DNA of 64,000 nucleotides from Haemonchus contortus (taxonomy: Eukaryota; Nematoda; Chromadorea; Rhabditida; Trichostrongylidae), in assembly GCA_000469685.2 (NCBI GenBank), contig LS997562.1:33687715-33751714 (forward strand), read 5' to 3'. Shown here one piece after another: positions 1-11,879 of this stretch (positions are counted from its first letter, which is position 1; each line of letters begins with the position of its first letter). Position numbers and translations under genes: made by a program. The notes under the pieces are model-generated. The model did not search any database and was not told the DNA's origin. It saw nothing but the letters and a program-made list of their open reading frames with translations.

Positions 1-1865
1 TCTCTGCTTGCACATCAATACTGACAAATAAACAAAAGTAAACAATGAATTGGACGATAGGAACGTCTAGAGGAAAGGAACGACTATCAAAAAACTTCAC
101 GTCAGAACTTCAGAACTTTGGTGCTAGTCAGTATTAGGATGCTAAAAAAATCCATGGAAACAATATGAAAACAAAAGGCTCAGATATGAGCGCAATGGAA
201 GTAACTACAGGAGCTATACATATCATAAATCGATGTGGCCCCCTGCGAAATAGTCATTTAGGCAGAGCGACAGAATTTTTTGGTGTGACATTTCACTAAT
301 GGCATGCATGACAAAACTGAAAGCTTAAATTCTCAGAGAGGCCTCAATCGAAATCCAATTCGAGCAGAGAAACTTTATGTAGGGATAAGCAGGAATGATT
401 TTTAAAGATAAGGTACTACTTACAAAATACGCCTAAGATAAGTTCTGATAGTTTAGGGCGATTTTCTGAGACTCTAATGAAAAAATCAAGGAGAATTTCA
501 AATCGATATCCAAAAGTAAGGAAAATTAGAACAGAGGGACACCAACCAGAGCCCTTGGGAATCAGAAATCAATTTCAAAATTGGAAAAACAATGAAAAGA
601 CACTTATCACAACAAGGCACTGCAAGTTCCATTAATCTTCTTTCTAGGCAATGAAAAATGATTCGTCAGGCATTTGCAAAAAACAGATTCTTCAACCCTG
701 ACCCACATAATGAAATTAAGATATGGCAGACACAGAAATTCACTAAAAAATTCCGAAAAATCTTCGGTTCGTGCTAGAACCGCTAGCTACGAAGAAGAGG
801 AAGGAACAAAACGGCTCTTGTAAGCTAAGGAGAAGAGGATAGAAGAATATTCTGGAGAATCGTTCCGCAATCCCATACCAGGACGGACTAATTACGTTCG
901 ATCGCTAGTAAAGCAGCAGACTGCAGGCTTCTACATTGTAAGGACGACCTCAGTGTCGGCATCCGCGAAAATGACGCGTGTCAGATGCGGCCACAACCCC
1001 GCCGCTCCTCCCAAATCGCCTGCACCCATCAATGCGCAGTGAAGGCGACGGCGGCGCGATAGGATAGCCGGCACTTTTCCTATATGATCATGAAACCTTT
1101 CCGTATGGTATTGGTTGCATAATTGAAAACGAAAATCAGTTTTGTCGTCAGGTTCCAAATTTTTTGGAACATCATCAACAGTGACCACAGCTGAGGCCAT
1201 GTGCTCTGCAATAAAATATGTTTTGAACGCAGCCCATCTGGTCCAAATTGCACTTCTCTTTATAAAAACTGGTTGGCCTATCGCATGCTATCTTGTGTAT
1301 GACGAGAGGCCAACGATTTCGGTTTGTGAATCAGCGCTCTTCCAAATTTCGACATCCTCGTCCACATTTACTCATTGTTGCATCCCTTTACTAAGCCTTC
1401 TGGACACAAACCGAAAGCATCGATCGAAAAAAAAATCGAAGTGCGTTTAATGCGCGAACATTTGTGGCTATCTCCGAGCCATCTAAGCTAAGTCATCCAC
1501 TCCACTCAACTTGATTTGCGTTCCGCCAATCTCGAATTCTTTTTCCAAAAGCTTCATGTCCGCTTCCATCGAAGCTCCAGCGCATTTCGTCCAGTTTTCT
1601 CTCGGTCACTTGACAACCCTAAGATTAGTAGTTAATCTCAGTGGAATGCACACTTCTCTATTCAGATCTTTCTAGCAACCGTGACCGCCTCACGTGTACT
1701 ATGTAAAGCAGGACGGATACGTTTCTCTTCTCCTTCGCTCCTCCTACGGAGGTTCTACAAGCTATTACTCCGATAAAAAATCGTACAGCAAGCGGTCCAG
1801 GCAGGATTAGGTCCGGCCTCGCGTTAGTCATCGTTGTAACACCGTTTGACTCCTTACGCAGTACC
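1..1865. other. intergenic or intronic stretch, no supported gene
   Basis: No exon with convincing splice signals or family resemblance was found. Short open frames on both strands around 0.93-1.45 kb overlap each other antisense and have no recognisable motif. The right part runs into the decayed RTE retrotransposon that follows and may include its degraded upstream region. Confidence 0.4.
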
Positions 1866-2965
1866 ATCGCAATCAAAGTACCAGCTTCTCGAGAACCAGT
1901 AGACTGTGATGCTCTACAAGAATAAAGGCCTAGACGATGTGGTAACTGTTGAGCGAATTGTCTTTTGTTTGTGGTCTACTAACTCTCTTCATTCGGATCA
2001 TCTCCAACGGGATCGTCAGAGACAGCTAACTATGTACACAGGTATGCTTCACATTCATCGAGCAAGAGAAGACTACTCTGTTGAGACCGAAAGACTACAA
2101 CTTTGGAGTTCTACGACTTCAAGACCAGAACATACCATATTCCAAGAGTGTCATCGTCGACGTAAGAAGTCCGATAAGGCAATGCTTTTCAGTGCCGATC
2201 TCGTAAACGTCATGCGTCAGTTGGAATGGGAAGATGAGGGAGTGAAGGTCGGCGGCCAGTATCTCTACATACAAACAGCATCGTGCTTACAACACCGAAT
2301 ATCCAGCAAGAGAACAAGTACTGGCCGAACTCATGAGGGTTTGTGGAAAGATCTGAGAATCGCAACTGGAGCTGAAAAGGCGGTGTTCATGAAGATGGAC
2401 TAGTTCCTGATATCCCATAAAATTGTGCTCAGATCGAAGCATCTACGATGACCGAGCCTCAGAATTAAGCAGAAGGAAGTGAGCTCATGGGGGCATATAA
2501 GAACAACGAGGGAGCAGTGAAAAAGACAAAGAACATCCGGCTGCGCGCCCATCCTTCCGCTTTCGCGATCCTTCCTCTTTTGACTTGGGCCTAAAAAACT
2601 TGGACTCTCCCCAAACACAATGAGCATGCAATCAGCATTATCCACAAGCTGTATAAAAGGCAATACTGGGAACTTCTCGACACATACGAGTACAAAGTGA
2701 GATTCAGAGTTCCGAGCTTCGTCAATGACTGAAGATCAGGGACGACGTCGCATACGCCAAACAATTGAGGATCGAGTGAGTCGGATACGTGTGACATATA
2801 AAAAATCATTAGACAGGGTGATTGCTGATTGCACCACCAAAACGGCAAAGGAACATCAAGACGGTCACCGTCTTCTAGAGTTCACGACGGCAGGTGATAC
2901 AGTGATCCAATTTCGAAGAACTCCCCCCGCCACTGCGCCTCTCCTTATTCATTTCTTGTACTCAT
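1866..2965 (+). pseudogene. decayed RTE-type non-LTR retrotransposon reverse transcriptase
   Basis: Remnant of an RTE-clade (non-LTR) reverse transcriptase. The pieces appear in the order of the intact family. A start resembling the 'YK+GD..D..NYRPI' segment (MLYKNKGLDD) lies near 1,906. Then 'MRQLEWEDEGVKVGG' (about 2,210-2,257), the segment just before the catalytic FADD. Then, in another frame, 'IVLTTPNIQQ' (about 2,280-2,315). Then 'LKIRDDVAYAKQ' with the weak 'GHVMR'-like tail (about 2,735-2,800). Reading needs at least three frame changes and passes stop codons, the FADD box itself is not intact, and the middle palm region is deleted, so it is not functional. Recognition rests on the characteristic order of conserved RTE blocks common in nematode genomes. 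Exact borders are unknown. Confidence 0.8.
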
Positions 2966-3230
2966 GACGTTCGGGACATCAATAAATTCTCGTCTCTTTC
3001 TGGTCTTGCGGCTGTCCCTATGGCCTCTCTTGAACTACATAGATTATCCCAAAGAACAGAGTGGTTGCCGTAACATCAACTAGCTTCGCAGAAGACATTT
3101 TACCTTGGAAAACAAATCGTTATACAGTGTAGGCATACAGCCGCTACAGAGTCAAGTAAAAGAATACGCGGCGTAGTCCGATAGGAGACTGATCGACACC
3201 GAGAAATCAGGCTCGTATCACTCCACGAAT

Positions 3231-3350
3231 TGTTTGAGTTGCTGGAATATCCAAAAAATTAGGGGTTAAGTCGCTCCCACTTTTATTATTTGTTTGAGTT
3301 CTTGGAATATCCAAAAAATCAGGGATTAAGTCGTTCCCACTTTTATTATC
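3231..3350. repeat. 60-bp tandem duplication
   Basis: Two consecutive 60-bp copies, 3,231-3,290 and 3,291-3,350, both starting TGTTTGAGTT and ending TCCCACTTTTATTAT. They differ at only about six positions, so the duplication is recent relative to the decayed elements around it. No function is suggested. Confidence 0.9.
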
Positions 3351-4188
3351 AGAGAATTGCAGAATTCACAAAAGGGCAAGGACGCATTCGACGCAAAAAT
3401 AATAGTCCTAAGCAAGTATATATGTTTAGTAAGTCAAAAGAAGTGGGAGAACAGCTCTACGGAACTTGGAGGATCACGCGGAAAGTGGTGATTTTCTAAG
3501 GGGACGCCACTGAAATGTGGAAACGATCACCGAATGGAGTGTACTCCAAATTCCAAAACTCAATTCTGTCGAACATTCGAAATCCAGTCATCAACGGAAA
3601 TCACAACAAAGAAACCTAGTTGTACAAGGTTGTTGCAAGAGGATTGTTCGGTAAATGGTCTCTTGTGACAACAATTTGATGATAGCAAAACATGAAGTTC
3701 ACTTAATCATTGCTCAACAAAAGGACGACTACCATAACAGCCAAATTTGAACGCTATGGTTCTTCACGCAATAAATTTAATTTGTGGAAATGAATTCGTT
3801 GGAATTCTGGAATGAATGCAAGCGCAGAATACTCTAAATGAAATCGGCGCTATAAGAAACTCTGAAACACCATCTAATGGAATACTTGGAATCATATCTC
3901 AGAAATCTCAAAAGATTCACAGTTTTCTTCAGAAATGACGAACCGATCACGCTCATCACACATACGTTGTACTGTCAACACTCCTACAAGTTAAGTGATC
4001 TACGGAAGTAAAGTATCCGCAAATACTGTGAGTACTTACATCGACCGATGAAAACCAAACGGAACCGGAATTCATCAAAAAGTAGTATCGCAGCAAGAAT
4101 GACATCATTGCAGAATTGCTCATAGAGCGGAAATAGACAAGTACAAGTCATTATGTAGACCAAGGAAAGTTCCAAATTAAAAATAAAT

Positions 4189-4456
4189 AAGGTTTTGGCG
4201 TTAATCAACTGCGTTGTTTGCAATGCGCCCCCGCATTTTACTTCAATTCAGAAACGTAGTAGCGTTTTAAATGGGTCTGTGGCTTTGGCAATGACTTGCA
4301 GTGACCAGCAGATATACAAGGGCATCTATTCTCCTAGGCCGACACCGGGAAATGGAAGGCTTGGTTGGCCTGGGCAGATATCGATTCGGGATTTGATCCC
4401 TGGACTTAGCGTGTGTGATAGTGCTCAATCTGCCACTACACCACCTGCACTCCAAA
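4189..4456 (-). repeat. tRNA-like SINE family copy
   Basis: Diverged copy of a dispersed element seen again at about 18.2, 34.1, 35.4, 36.6 and 38.9 kb. On the minus strand it starts with a tRNA-like head (GGTGTAGTGGCAGA, then a degenerate B box around GGGATCAAATCCCG). It ends with a tail containing AACGCCAAAACC and a stretch resembling TTCTGAATGGAAGTCGA of other copies. The head corresponds to the right end here. It is probably a tRNA-derived non-autonomous retroposon. Confidence 0.7.
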
Positions 4457-4459
4457 GCA

Positions 4460-5430
4460 TAAGGTATGTGAAGAGAATAGGAAATAATTTAATTTTTTCC
4501 TTACGCTTCTCTGATCTGAGTAAGAATGCTACACATCCATGATCCCGTCACAGAACACGGACCGTAGAAAAATTAAAAATTGAATCCTAGTCATGAATTC
4601 AATGAAGAACTTAGAAGGCTATCGGTACCTTCAATGCTAAATCGAAAACGTAATTGGACGATGTCTTAATGCAGGTCCATAAGGTCGAGTACAAGGTCAC
4701 TAGAATGACTGTGGCAAGAGCTGCCCGGCTTTTGAGAAACTAGGAAAGAGTTCTTCCTCAAAATTTACGACGGCAAAGGCAAGGCCGATGCCAGTACTCT
4801 CTCCATAACGCGTGTACCTTGCCATAGCATGCTCTGATGTAGGAGAAGCATGCTTAGCTATAAACACCTATTCGGGCTAAATCTTTCAACTGTTTACGAA
4901 TGACAAGATGCCTCTCAATCTCTGCTTCGACAATGTTCCCAGTCTACGAAGCAACATGAAAAAATGCATCAGAGCTACACGCTATATTGGCAGACAAAAA
5001 AAACATCATTTGGCCATCATGGAGGGGTTCGTGAGCCTTTCGGCAGTCATCGCCATAATTTTATCTCAGTTATTCAGGCACTACCAGCAAGAAAGTAAAA
5101 TGACCTTATGTGAAAAACGAGTAGGACTATTGTTCAAAGAAAATAAAAACCAAAACATAGAAGGCGAAATTCGCCGATATAGAAACGATATCGTCGAATT
5201 TTGCCCAATTTTGCTGCCACCCTTAGCAGGACCGACAAAACACTTGACGAACAACAATTATACTAGTATGCAGTTTTCCAAAGAAGGTTCAGCATGGTCG
5301 ATTATGTTCCCACGGTTACAAGACTAATTGTGCTCATGAGAAAATGACTCGTTAGTATATTTGACGTTCATTGATTTCAGAGAAGCCCTGACTTTAGTGA
5401 GATGAAAGCGACAATCCGAGCTTCAATCTA
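4460..5430. other. gap without supported gene
   Basis: Contains open frames of up to 139 codons (4,908-5,327), but with no splice context, no recognised motif and low-complexity composition. Nothing here can be supported as a gene. Confidence 0.4.
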
Positions 5431-5439
5431 GGGCATCCC

Positions 5440-6370
5440 GAAGCAGCACGTAATGATGATTACCGTATTTTGTAGCAACATCACGACAACAATGTCAACG
5501 TTCTACAATGAGGCAATCACCGATCACCATTCCACAAAGAGGTCATCGTCAATGTCAAGAGGGATTCGACATGGCTAACCATCTCAGCCGAACTCTTCAT
5601 AGCGCTCTTGGAATTACATGCTTCGGATACGATTGGCGGTCATGAAAAAGAAGGACGTCGGCTGGCAGTTGCTCCCATTCTGCATCGCAAACAGCACAGT
5701 ATCATATTGGGTTGTGCGGAAAGAATCTGCCGAAAACTTAACGATAGTCCAGATTCCTCCAGGGATTTCGGAGGAAGACCCTAATGTTAAAGGACACTAA
5801 GGGTAGGGCCGAATGATTGACACAAATGTCGATAAGCTTCGACAGTTTTCGGCAGAGTTCTGATAAGCTCCTTCAGTAAAAATCTGGAAGAGGCCGGATT
5901 CGAGCTCGTAAAAGAGTACGTTTAGAATACGGATAGACACTTCGATCACTATATTGTGGTTCAACAATCAAGTAATAGGTAACCAGGTATGTTAGGCTTA
6001 CACGAGTGGGAGCGCCGTTACAAAAAGATCTCCATTGAAGCTTGCAAAAAATCCCGGCAGAAATCCGGATTAATGCGAAATTTTCGGCGGGTGCTTCCCA
6101 CGCAACTTCATAGAGCAAGTGGAGCGGATACTGGCAAATTAAGACGATGTTAATAGGAAACGAAGTAGTCCTCAGTGTCCCTTAATCGCACAACGGAACG
6201 AATAATGTAAACCGCGGAAACGGCTTAATGACGATGAGTCACTTCGCTCCAGAGATGAGCAGAAGAAAGCGAGCAGCATAGAGAGCATTTACCAACGTCG
6301 ATGGAAGTGAAAAAGACAGGGACAACCTGCTCCGCGCTCATATTTCCAACCTTACAATTCTTCTTAAGCT
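5440..6370 (+). pseudogene. second decayed RTE-type reverse transcriptase fragment
   Basis: At about 5,475-5,600 the translation resembles the RTE segment between fingers and palm ('FTT.IS.FYN..I' followed by 'RGVRHG' for the family's RGVRQGD, then a degenerate 'SPKLF.A.LE'). At about 6,240-6,350 a second block reads 'EMSRRKRAA' then 'RAF', ending 'NLLRAHIF', which matches the family's 'LGRRKRAAWGAF...RLRAHLF' region. In-frame stops and frame changes occur in both blocks. About 600 bp between them do not match the expected thumb region and may be a later insertion. Non-functional. Confidence 0.65.
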
Positions 6371-6379
6371 ACTTGTCAT

Positions 6380-8690
6380 AATGCGAGACTTCACTGTATA
6401 GTTGGAAGAAGACCTGGAGTGCCACAATATATGCAAACGAAATTCAGCATGTAAAGCCCCGAGCATGGTTACAAAGTTCAGGTTGACTGCACCATCATGC
6501 GATTTTGTGGTGTCCGTTGGACTAGAAAGGTTATCAACACGATCCCTCGCGATTCAGATTATTACAAGGACTGCCGTCAGCCCAGTGGTTGAACTTTTTT
6601 CGGAAATGCTCAGGACAAAATGAATGATGTGTCCTTCAAGTGAAAAAAGACTCGCGATTTGGACGAATGGAGACGTTATTGACGCTCGCTTGAAAAAAAA
6701 ATTGATGATCAAATAGCGACAAGTGACAGATGAAAAGATAAGCGCAAGTTATCATTTGCAAAGGATAGAATTGTGGAATGATCCCGCCACCGTTATTTTA
6801 GAAACTGTGGCATATCGCTCGCGTGATGAGCAGAGACAGCTCGCGAAAGATTCTTGCATCGGACGGAAAGCATTCTTGATTCTCAACTTTCTGCGAGCGA
6901 GATTAAAGCGCTTCTATATTTAAGCTTATACTCGAAATGTCATAATATCCAGACCGTACAATTATCAATTTCAGTGCTTAAGTCAAAAGTCTACAGAGAT
7001 AGTTCCATCATTTCTCTTTTCCCGCACGAAGGCGACTGCGATATTTGTATTACACAATGGTGAACAAGATCTATAGAGTGACATCACCTCCACTACAAAA
7101 ATGACAGCCAGTGATCTCATATTGAGGTGTGGTTCGGCAGAAGAAGAGGGAGCTTAACTCCATGAAGCATTATCCTCTTCGAATATAAAAAAAGAAATAA
7201 CGTAATAAAGATTCGGATGTTCACTTCTAGTAATCGATATATATAAAGAGAAAAAGTTGGTCACAGAAGAGCAAGACATATAAGATGCATGAAGAAAGAA
7301 ATGGACCTCATAGTCGAGTGTGTTTAAAATGAGAGAAAAAATGGACGTCAGGCCAGATTCCGGCAGTTCTATGAGATCAAAAGGTTGAACATATCTGCTT
7401 TCCAGCTACAAATTCCCATCAATACAATAATGCATGCAGACATTTCCATATTACTGCTTTTCATCGACGCGAAAAATTGGTTGTTCTGTCGCTGCCAAAC
7501 GGAACAACCACACGAGTGAAAGTCTGTTAGGAACAATTTTTAATCTATATCGCGATAAAAGCTAGTGACATTTTGAGCGAAAATGGGCACAACAGAAAAA
7601 TGTCACCAGTTGTGATAACACCCGTAATATTGTAAAAACCTTGGAAGTGTCGTAGCATAAGCATTGAAGGATATTCATTAAAATTTGTTCACATATACAA
7701 CCGGACCAATTGCTGGGGAATTTGTTTCCAGCATCCTTGAATTTCAGATTCCACTTAATCTCCTTACAACTGAACCAAAATGAATGACCGCGAGAGAGAG
7801 AGAGAGATAGCTGTAGAAAAAAGTTGAACAATCATCATAATTACACAAGCCTCACCTTGACAAACTCTACAGTTTCATAAAGATATTGGAGACTGTGAAG
7901 TTGATAATACTTTTAGAAGCTTGTTTACCATCTTATATCAGCTGTGGCCTTTTTATGAGCTAACACCTCACACCAATATTCAAGTCTTAAAACAGAGCAA
8001 AGGGAGAATAATCTCCTAAAATTTACCAAACATTCCAGAAAGCGCCAAATGTATTCATTTTGGCGTTTTTCTTGACTCACCATGACTTTAATGCATTATA
8101 AAGTAGGCATGAATTCTCGCCGGGAATATAACTAGTAAAGAATATCTAGGCGCTGAAAACGATGTAAAAGCCGCATTTGTCTTAGTTCTGCCTACTAAAC
8201 TCAAAAACCTGTTATTTCTCAGTTGCCATTTTTCGAGCTGTTTAGCCCCCACAAACACTAAAGCCACCTGCAAAATCTCACTCCTCTAAGGTACGTTTAG
8301 GAAAAGCATGTCAGGAAAAGTAGAAATCCTTCCAAAAGAACAACACCCAACAAAGACAAGTGCAAGGTTATCGAAGAGAAATTATTGCAACGCCGATAAA
8401 AACATCCAGCGCACTCTTGAGAGTTCTCGCATCCGAGAGCGGAACAAGAACCCAATTTTTTGAAGCTTGGAATTCAACAGGTCATTCCGAATTTTTTTTT
8501 AATTTTTTCGTGGTATGTTATGCATGTTGACCTACTAATGCATATCAAACGAGACTTACTCAACTCTCTACCAAAAGAAGTTCCTAGCAGCGAATAAAAG
8601 GAATTATCCTCACGGTTTTGAAAAAAATAAATTGCATTTGTAAGAGCTCCGAGTATCTGTTCATTACCAGTGCATTTGGCCTTTTTTTTT
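6380..8690. other. gap without supported gene; possible long intron of the ORP gene
   Basis: Lies immediately downstream (in minus-strand terms) of the second ORP exon, so part or all may be intron of that gene. The next expected exon of the family (end of the PH domain, with an 'EKW' helix) was sought and not convincingly found. A weak minus-strand candidate around 8.2 kb is listed among the rejected items. A short (GA)n tract sits at about 7,792-7,810. Confidence 0.35.
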
Positions 8691-8702
8691 CTAAATACTT
8701 AC

Positions 8703-9960
8703 CTGTAAATGAAATACTTTTCCGTCAACGGTGATTGTGAAGAGACTGTTATTTTCGCCATCGATGCCTACGACAGCACCATGAAGCCGCATGCAACCTA
8801 AAACGATAACGAAATGAAAAGCGAAAGATGATTCAAGCCGTCAATCGAACCGAGAACTGCTCGCTAGGGAAAGGTTCGAAAAATGGTTGAAATCATCGTC
8901 TATTTTTATTCTTTTTCTTTTTTTTCCATTGGTAAACAAAGAGTCCTGATAGCCCAAAGCTACCGAAAGCCCGGAAAGCTAATCACTGTACTGCAAAAAA
9001 ATAGAAACAAAAGAAAAAACATTTGTTGATTCCTTGTTTCGAGAACAATTCACGGTTTCAAGGGGTCAGGTACAACGAAATCATGTGAATAGCAAAGTTG
9101 CAAGTAATCTAAGAAGAACGAAAATAACTGCATTCCCCGAACTTATAGCCCTTAAGACAAATAACTCCCATTATTGAATACGCGTATAAATCAACTAGGA
9201 AATTAGACCACTAATACTAAACAGAGCAATGAATTCAACAATTAAATAGGCTCTAATATTCAATATCTCAAGAATTTTTTAATTTGACAGCAAACGTTGG
9301 TTTTTAACACGCCACCAAATAACCACTTTAAATTACTTCACTACCATAAATACATATTTATCAATACTTCGCTATAGATAACTTGTGATACTGTTCAGTA
9401 AGGTTGAATAGCAAGTCCTACATCACAATCTTGATTTAATTGCTTTACAAAGTCGGGTCGTACAAGTTTTTTGCAGTGTAATTGCTTTGTTCAGTCGCCA
9501 TTTTAAACAAGTTTTCTGGTCCTGATTTGTTCAGAACTTCAATTTAACAGAGCAGTTTTATGATGACAAGCCTATGTGACGCAGCAATCAAAGCATTTCT
9601 TTACAAGTGTAACATCAAGAAGACCGAATGCGGGCTCTATCGATTACAATTTTATAAGAGCTCCTAGGCCAATTCCGCTGTGAATATTTGTAAAGGGCAG
9701 CATAGGTAGTGCTTCGTAGACGACCAAAAAACGAAGCAGTTCCAAAAATCTTAGCGAGAGATACAAAAAGAAAACAAGACAAAATCAATGAATGAAACGA
9801 ATCGGGGAGCCTTTAGGGGCACCCTAAACTGACCTCGTTGTTGACCCTTGAGCATTTTTTCTCTGGATGTGTAATATAGTAATGCATCTTCTTCTAGACG
9901 AAACCATCGATATTGCCAGCCATGAACCATATTGGTCCATTTCGATAAAGGGCCTTCCAT
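8703..9960 (-). CDS. oxysterol-binding-protein-related protein, PH-domain exons (partial)
   Basis: Two minus-strand exons, 9,834-9,960 and 8,703-8,797, join in phase (CGA G | GT TGC) and encode about 74 residues of a PH domain. Exon 1 reads [10 protein letters not shown]...GWQYRWF..., the opening of the ORP9/10/11 subgroup of OSBP-related proteins; exon 2 continues with [15 protein letters not shown]...[13 protein letters not shown]. Donor sites are GAG|GTCAGT and CAG|GTAAGT; the acceptor is CGTTTTAG. In this family the PH domain binds phosphoinositides and a C-terminal ORD domain moves sterol or phospholipid at membrane contact sites. The ORD and the last PH helix are not in the recognised sequence, so the gene should continue leftward, possibly beyond the window. 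ATG at 9,960 directly follows TTTCGTTTAG, so it is either a trans-splice acceptor or the start of an internal exon. Confidence 0.85.
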
Positions 9961-9971
9961 CTAAACGAAAT
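9961..9971 (-). promoter_or_regulatory. 3' splice acceptor abutting the ORP start codon
   Basis: Read on the minus strand the sequence is TTTCGTTTAG immediately followed by ATG. In nematodes such a site just before a start codon commonly accepts a spliced leader. It could equally be a cis-acceptor for an upstream exon of the ORP gene, because isoforms of the family carry residues before the [10 protein letters not shown] segment. Confidence 0.5.
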
Positions 9972-11879
9972 AAAACAATTCCCTGAGACGTTTGGCCCGC
10001 GAAGGATGCAAATAAAAGGTTCGAGCACCCTAGCATAAAAGTGAGTAAGACTGCCTTCGAGAATAAAGTCAATAAGCGCAGCAAGCACTAGTTGCCAGAT
10101 TGAATTCCGTGTGCAGCGAGCGCCTTCCCCACCACGCCCACAACGCAGAACGTGCACGAAAGCCGTCCAAAGGCAGCAGCGGGCTGCCGCTGCCCTTTCA
10201 AATGATGATAAAACAAACTTAGTAGTCTAAACACACTCGAAAGAATCATAAATTGATTTCAGCAGAATTCAATCCTGCTCACTTCGCAGGACTCCTGAGC
10301 TGAGAGAAATGCTTGTGGAGTTGAGCCAAAGCTATAATCAGAGATCTCACGAGACACTTCACCTTCCCGTGGAAATCACAAACAAGTCCCCCACCAAACA
10401 TCCTACTCAGGAGATCGATTAATGAACTGGTTCTGACTAGAAGGATCGAAAATTGCATGCCATGAAGTATCGCAAGTGTTGTCGCCGACCTACACTTGGC
10501 GTAATTTGGCAGGTGCCGTCTGCGAACCGTACGACACTTTTCAATTGACGGCTCGGAGGTCGGAAAGGTAAGTCCACGATCCTTGTCCTTGTTCTGCCGT
10601 TTAAATCTTTGGAGAATGTTCTGTGAGGATCCGCACCCTCCACATTCAGAACTCGGCAGTGGGTCTTCTTCGCAAAAACATTCACGGTGAAAAGTAGCGA
10701 AAATCAATAGATATAACTTGGGTCACACTATTTTTGGCACCGTTTGGCATTTTCCCTCAACCCAGCAACCGATCTCGAGCATGGGTAACCTGCCTGCGTT
10801 AAACTTATTTGATAAACAGATCGTACTGCTAAAAAGCGAAAACGCCAAAAGAAGTGGGTTTTCTCTGGTTTGTAGTTGAAGAGTACACGGTTTAATGTGG
10901 AAGCGTTCATGTCGCACATTTTAACTGTAAAACGATTGGAAATGGTGTAGAGAGATAATGACCATTGCCTCCATAAATATTCGCTATTCTAGGATCCGTA
11001 AGGCGCGCTGAATGTTAGATCATCCTGCGCCAGATGGTCGCCAAAATGGAGAGAACTCTGGACTTATGGAATCTCACGAGCAAGTTCAACAACATCGTGA
11101 AGAAGAGGTCATTTTTCTTTGAGAAACTGCTTAATTTTAGCTTGATACATGTGTGTGCACTAGCACAATTTAAGGAGTTTCACCAAGGCGTTTCAAATGG
11201 ACTTGACGGCATGCATTTATTCAGTGATTGACCCAAAGTGACGCGGTCATTCTGTGAGCATAGGGATTGCCCTGAGTAGCCAAAGATCACTTCGTAATGA
11301 AATAACATCGAAGGGCCAATCGGGAAACGTGTGTGCTCGGGGTGCTCAATTTAAATAGGCGGCTTTACAAAACTGCCCCTCAGCTTTGTCACTTATCTTT
11401 GCCAGCTTGAAGTGGATCCAACCGTTTGTCAAAGCATCTTTCCTAGTTATGAATTTATGCAGTTTATTTCCTTTACCACGGTATCAATGTTCATAAAGGG
11501 CAGAGCTCCGTTGCTGATTTGGGATCGGTTTTATTTGTTCCCATGCAGTTAGTCCGCATGGATTCGCACCCAAAAAAAATCCTATCTGAGTCAATTATAA
11601 TGATACCATAATACGCGACTTGAAAGCTCACTAATTTGGCAACGGTGAATGACATCAGTGAGCTATTTTGGCTAGTGATTTTCAGTTCGGAAGCTCTTAA
11701 CAATACATTAAATGCAAGACTATGCTTCACGTAGGCAATGTGATCTGAAAGATCATGTTCCGTGTGTTGGGCACTTTTCTCATTGTGATTTATCGCTTTA
11801 GCCTGTTCTGAAAGCTGTAAAGGTATATGGCCAGTAGAAAGTACTCAGTTTCCAGAATCGCATGTACACACAAGCAGTA
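9972..11879. other. region between divergent genes
   Basis: Separates the minus-strand ORP exons from the plus-strand integrase-like gene and probably carries promoter sequence for one or both. It holds a 142-codon minus-strand open frame at 10,279-10,707 and a possible plus-strand exon at about 10,511-10,566 ending AAAG|GTAAGT. Neither could be tied to a gene. Confidence 0.35.

Noticed and set aside
4908..5327. 139-codon plus-strand open frame
   Set aside because: No start context, splice signal or recognisable motif; surrounded by transposon debris.
8150..8275. Minus-strand stretch after GATTTTGCAG containing AKQLEKWQ, as a possible third PH exon of the ORP gene
   Set aside because: Acceptor and phase fit, but only the EKW triplet resembles the family, the spacing is short, and no clear donor follows.
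10511..10566. Possible plus-strand exon (TTTGGCAG to AAAG|GTAAGT)
   Set aside because: Good splice signals, but only 18 codons with no phase-consistent neighbour.
10279..10707. 142-codon minus-strand open frame with CGGCGSS motif
   Set aside because: A second open frame overlaps it on the same strand, no splice partners were found, and the plus strand carries a good GTAAGT donor within it.
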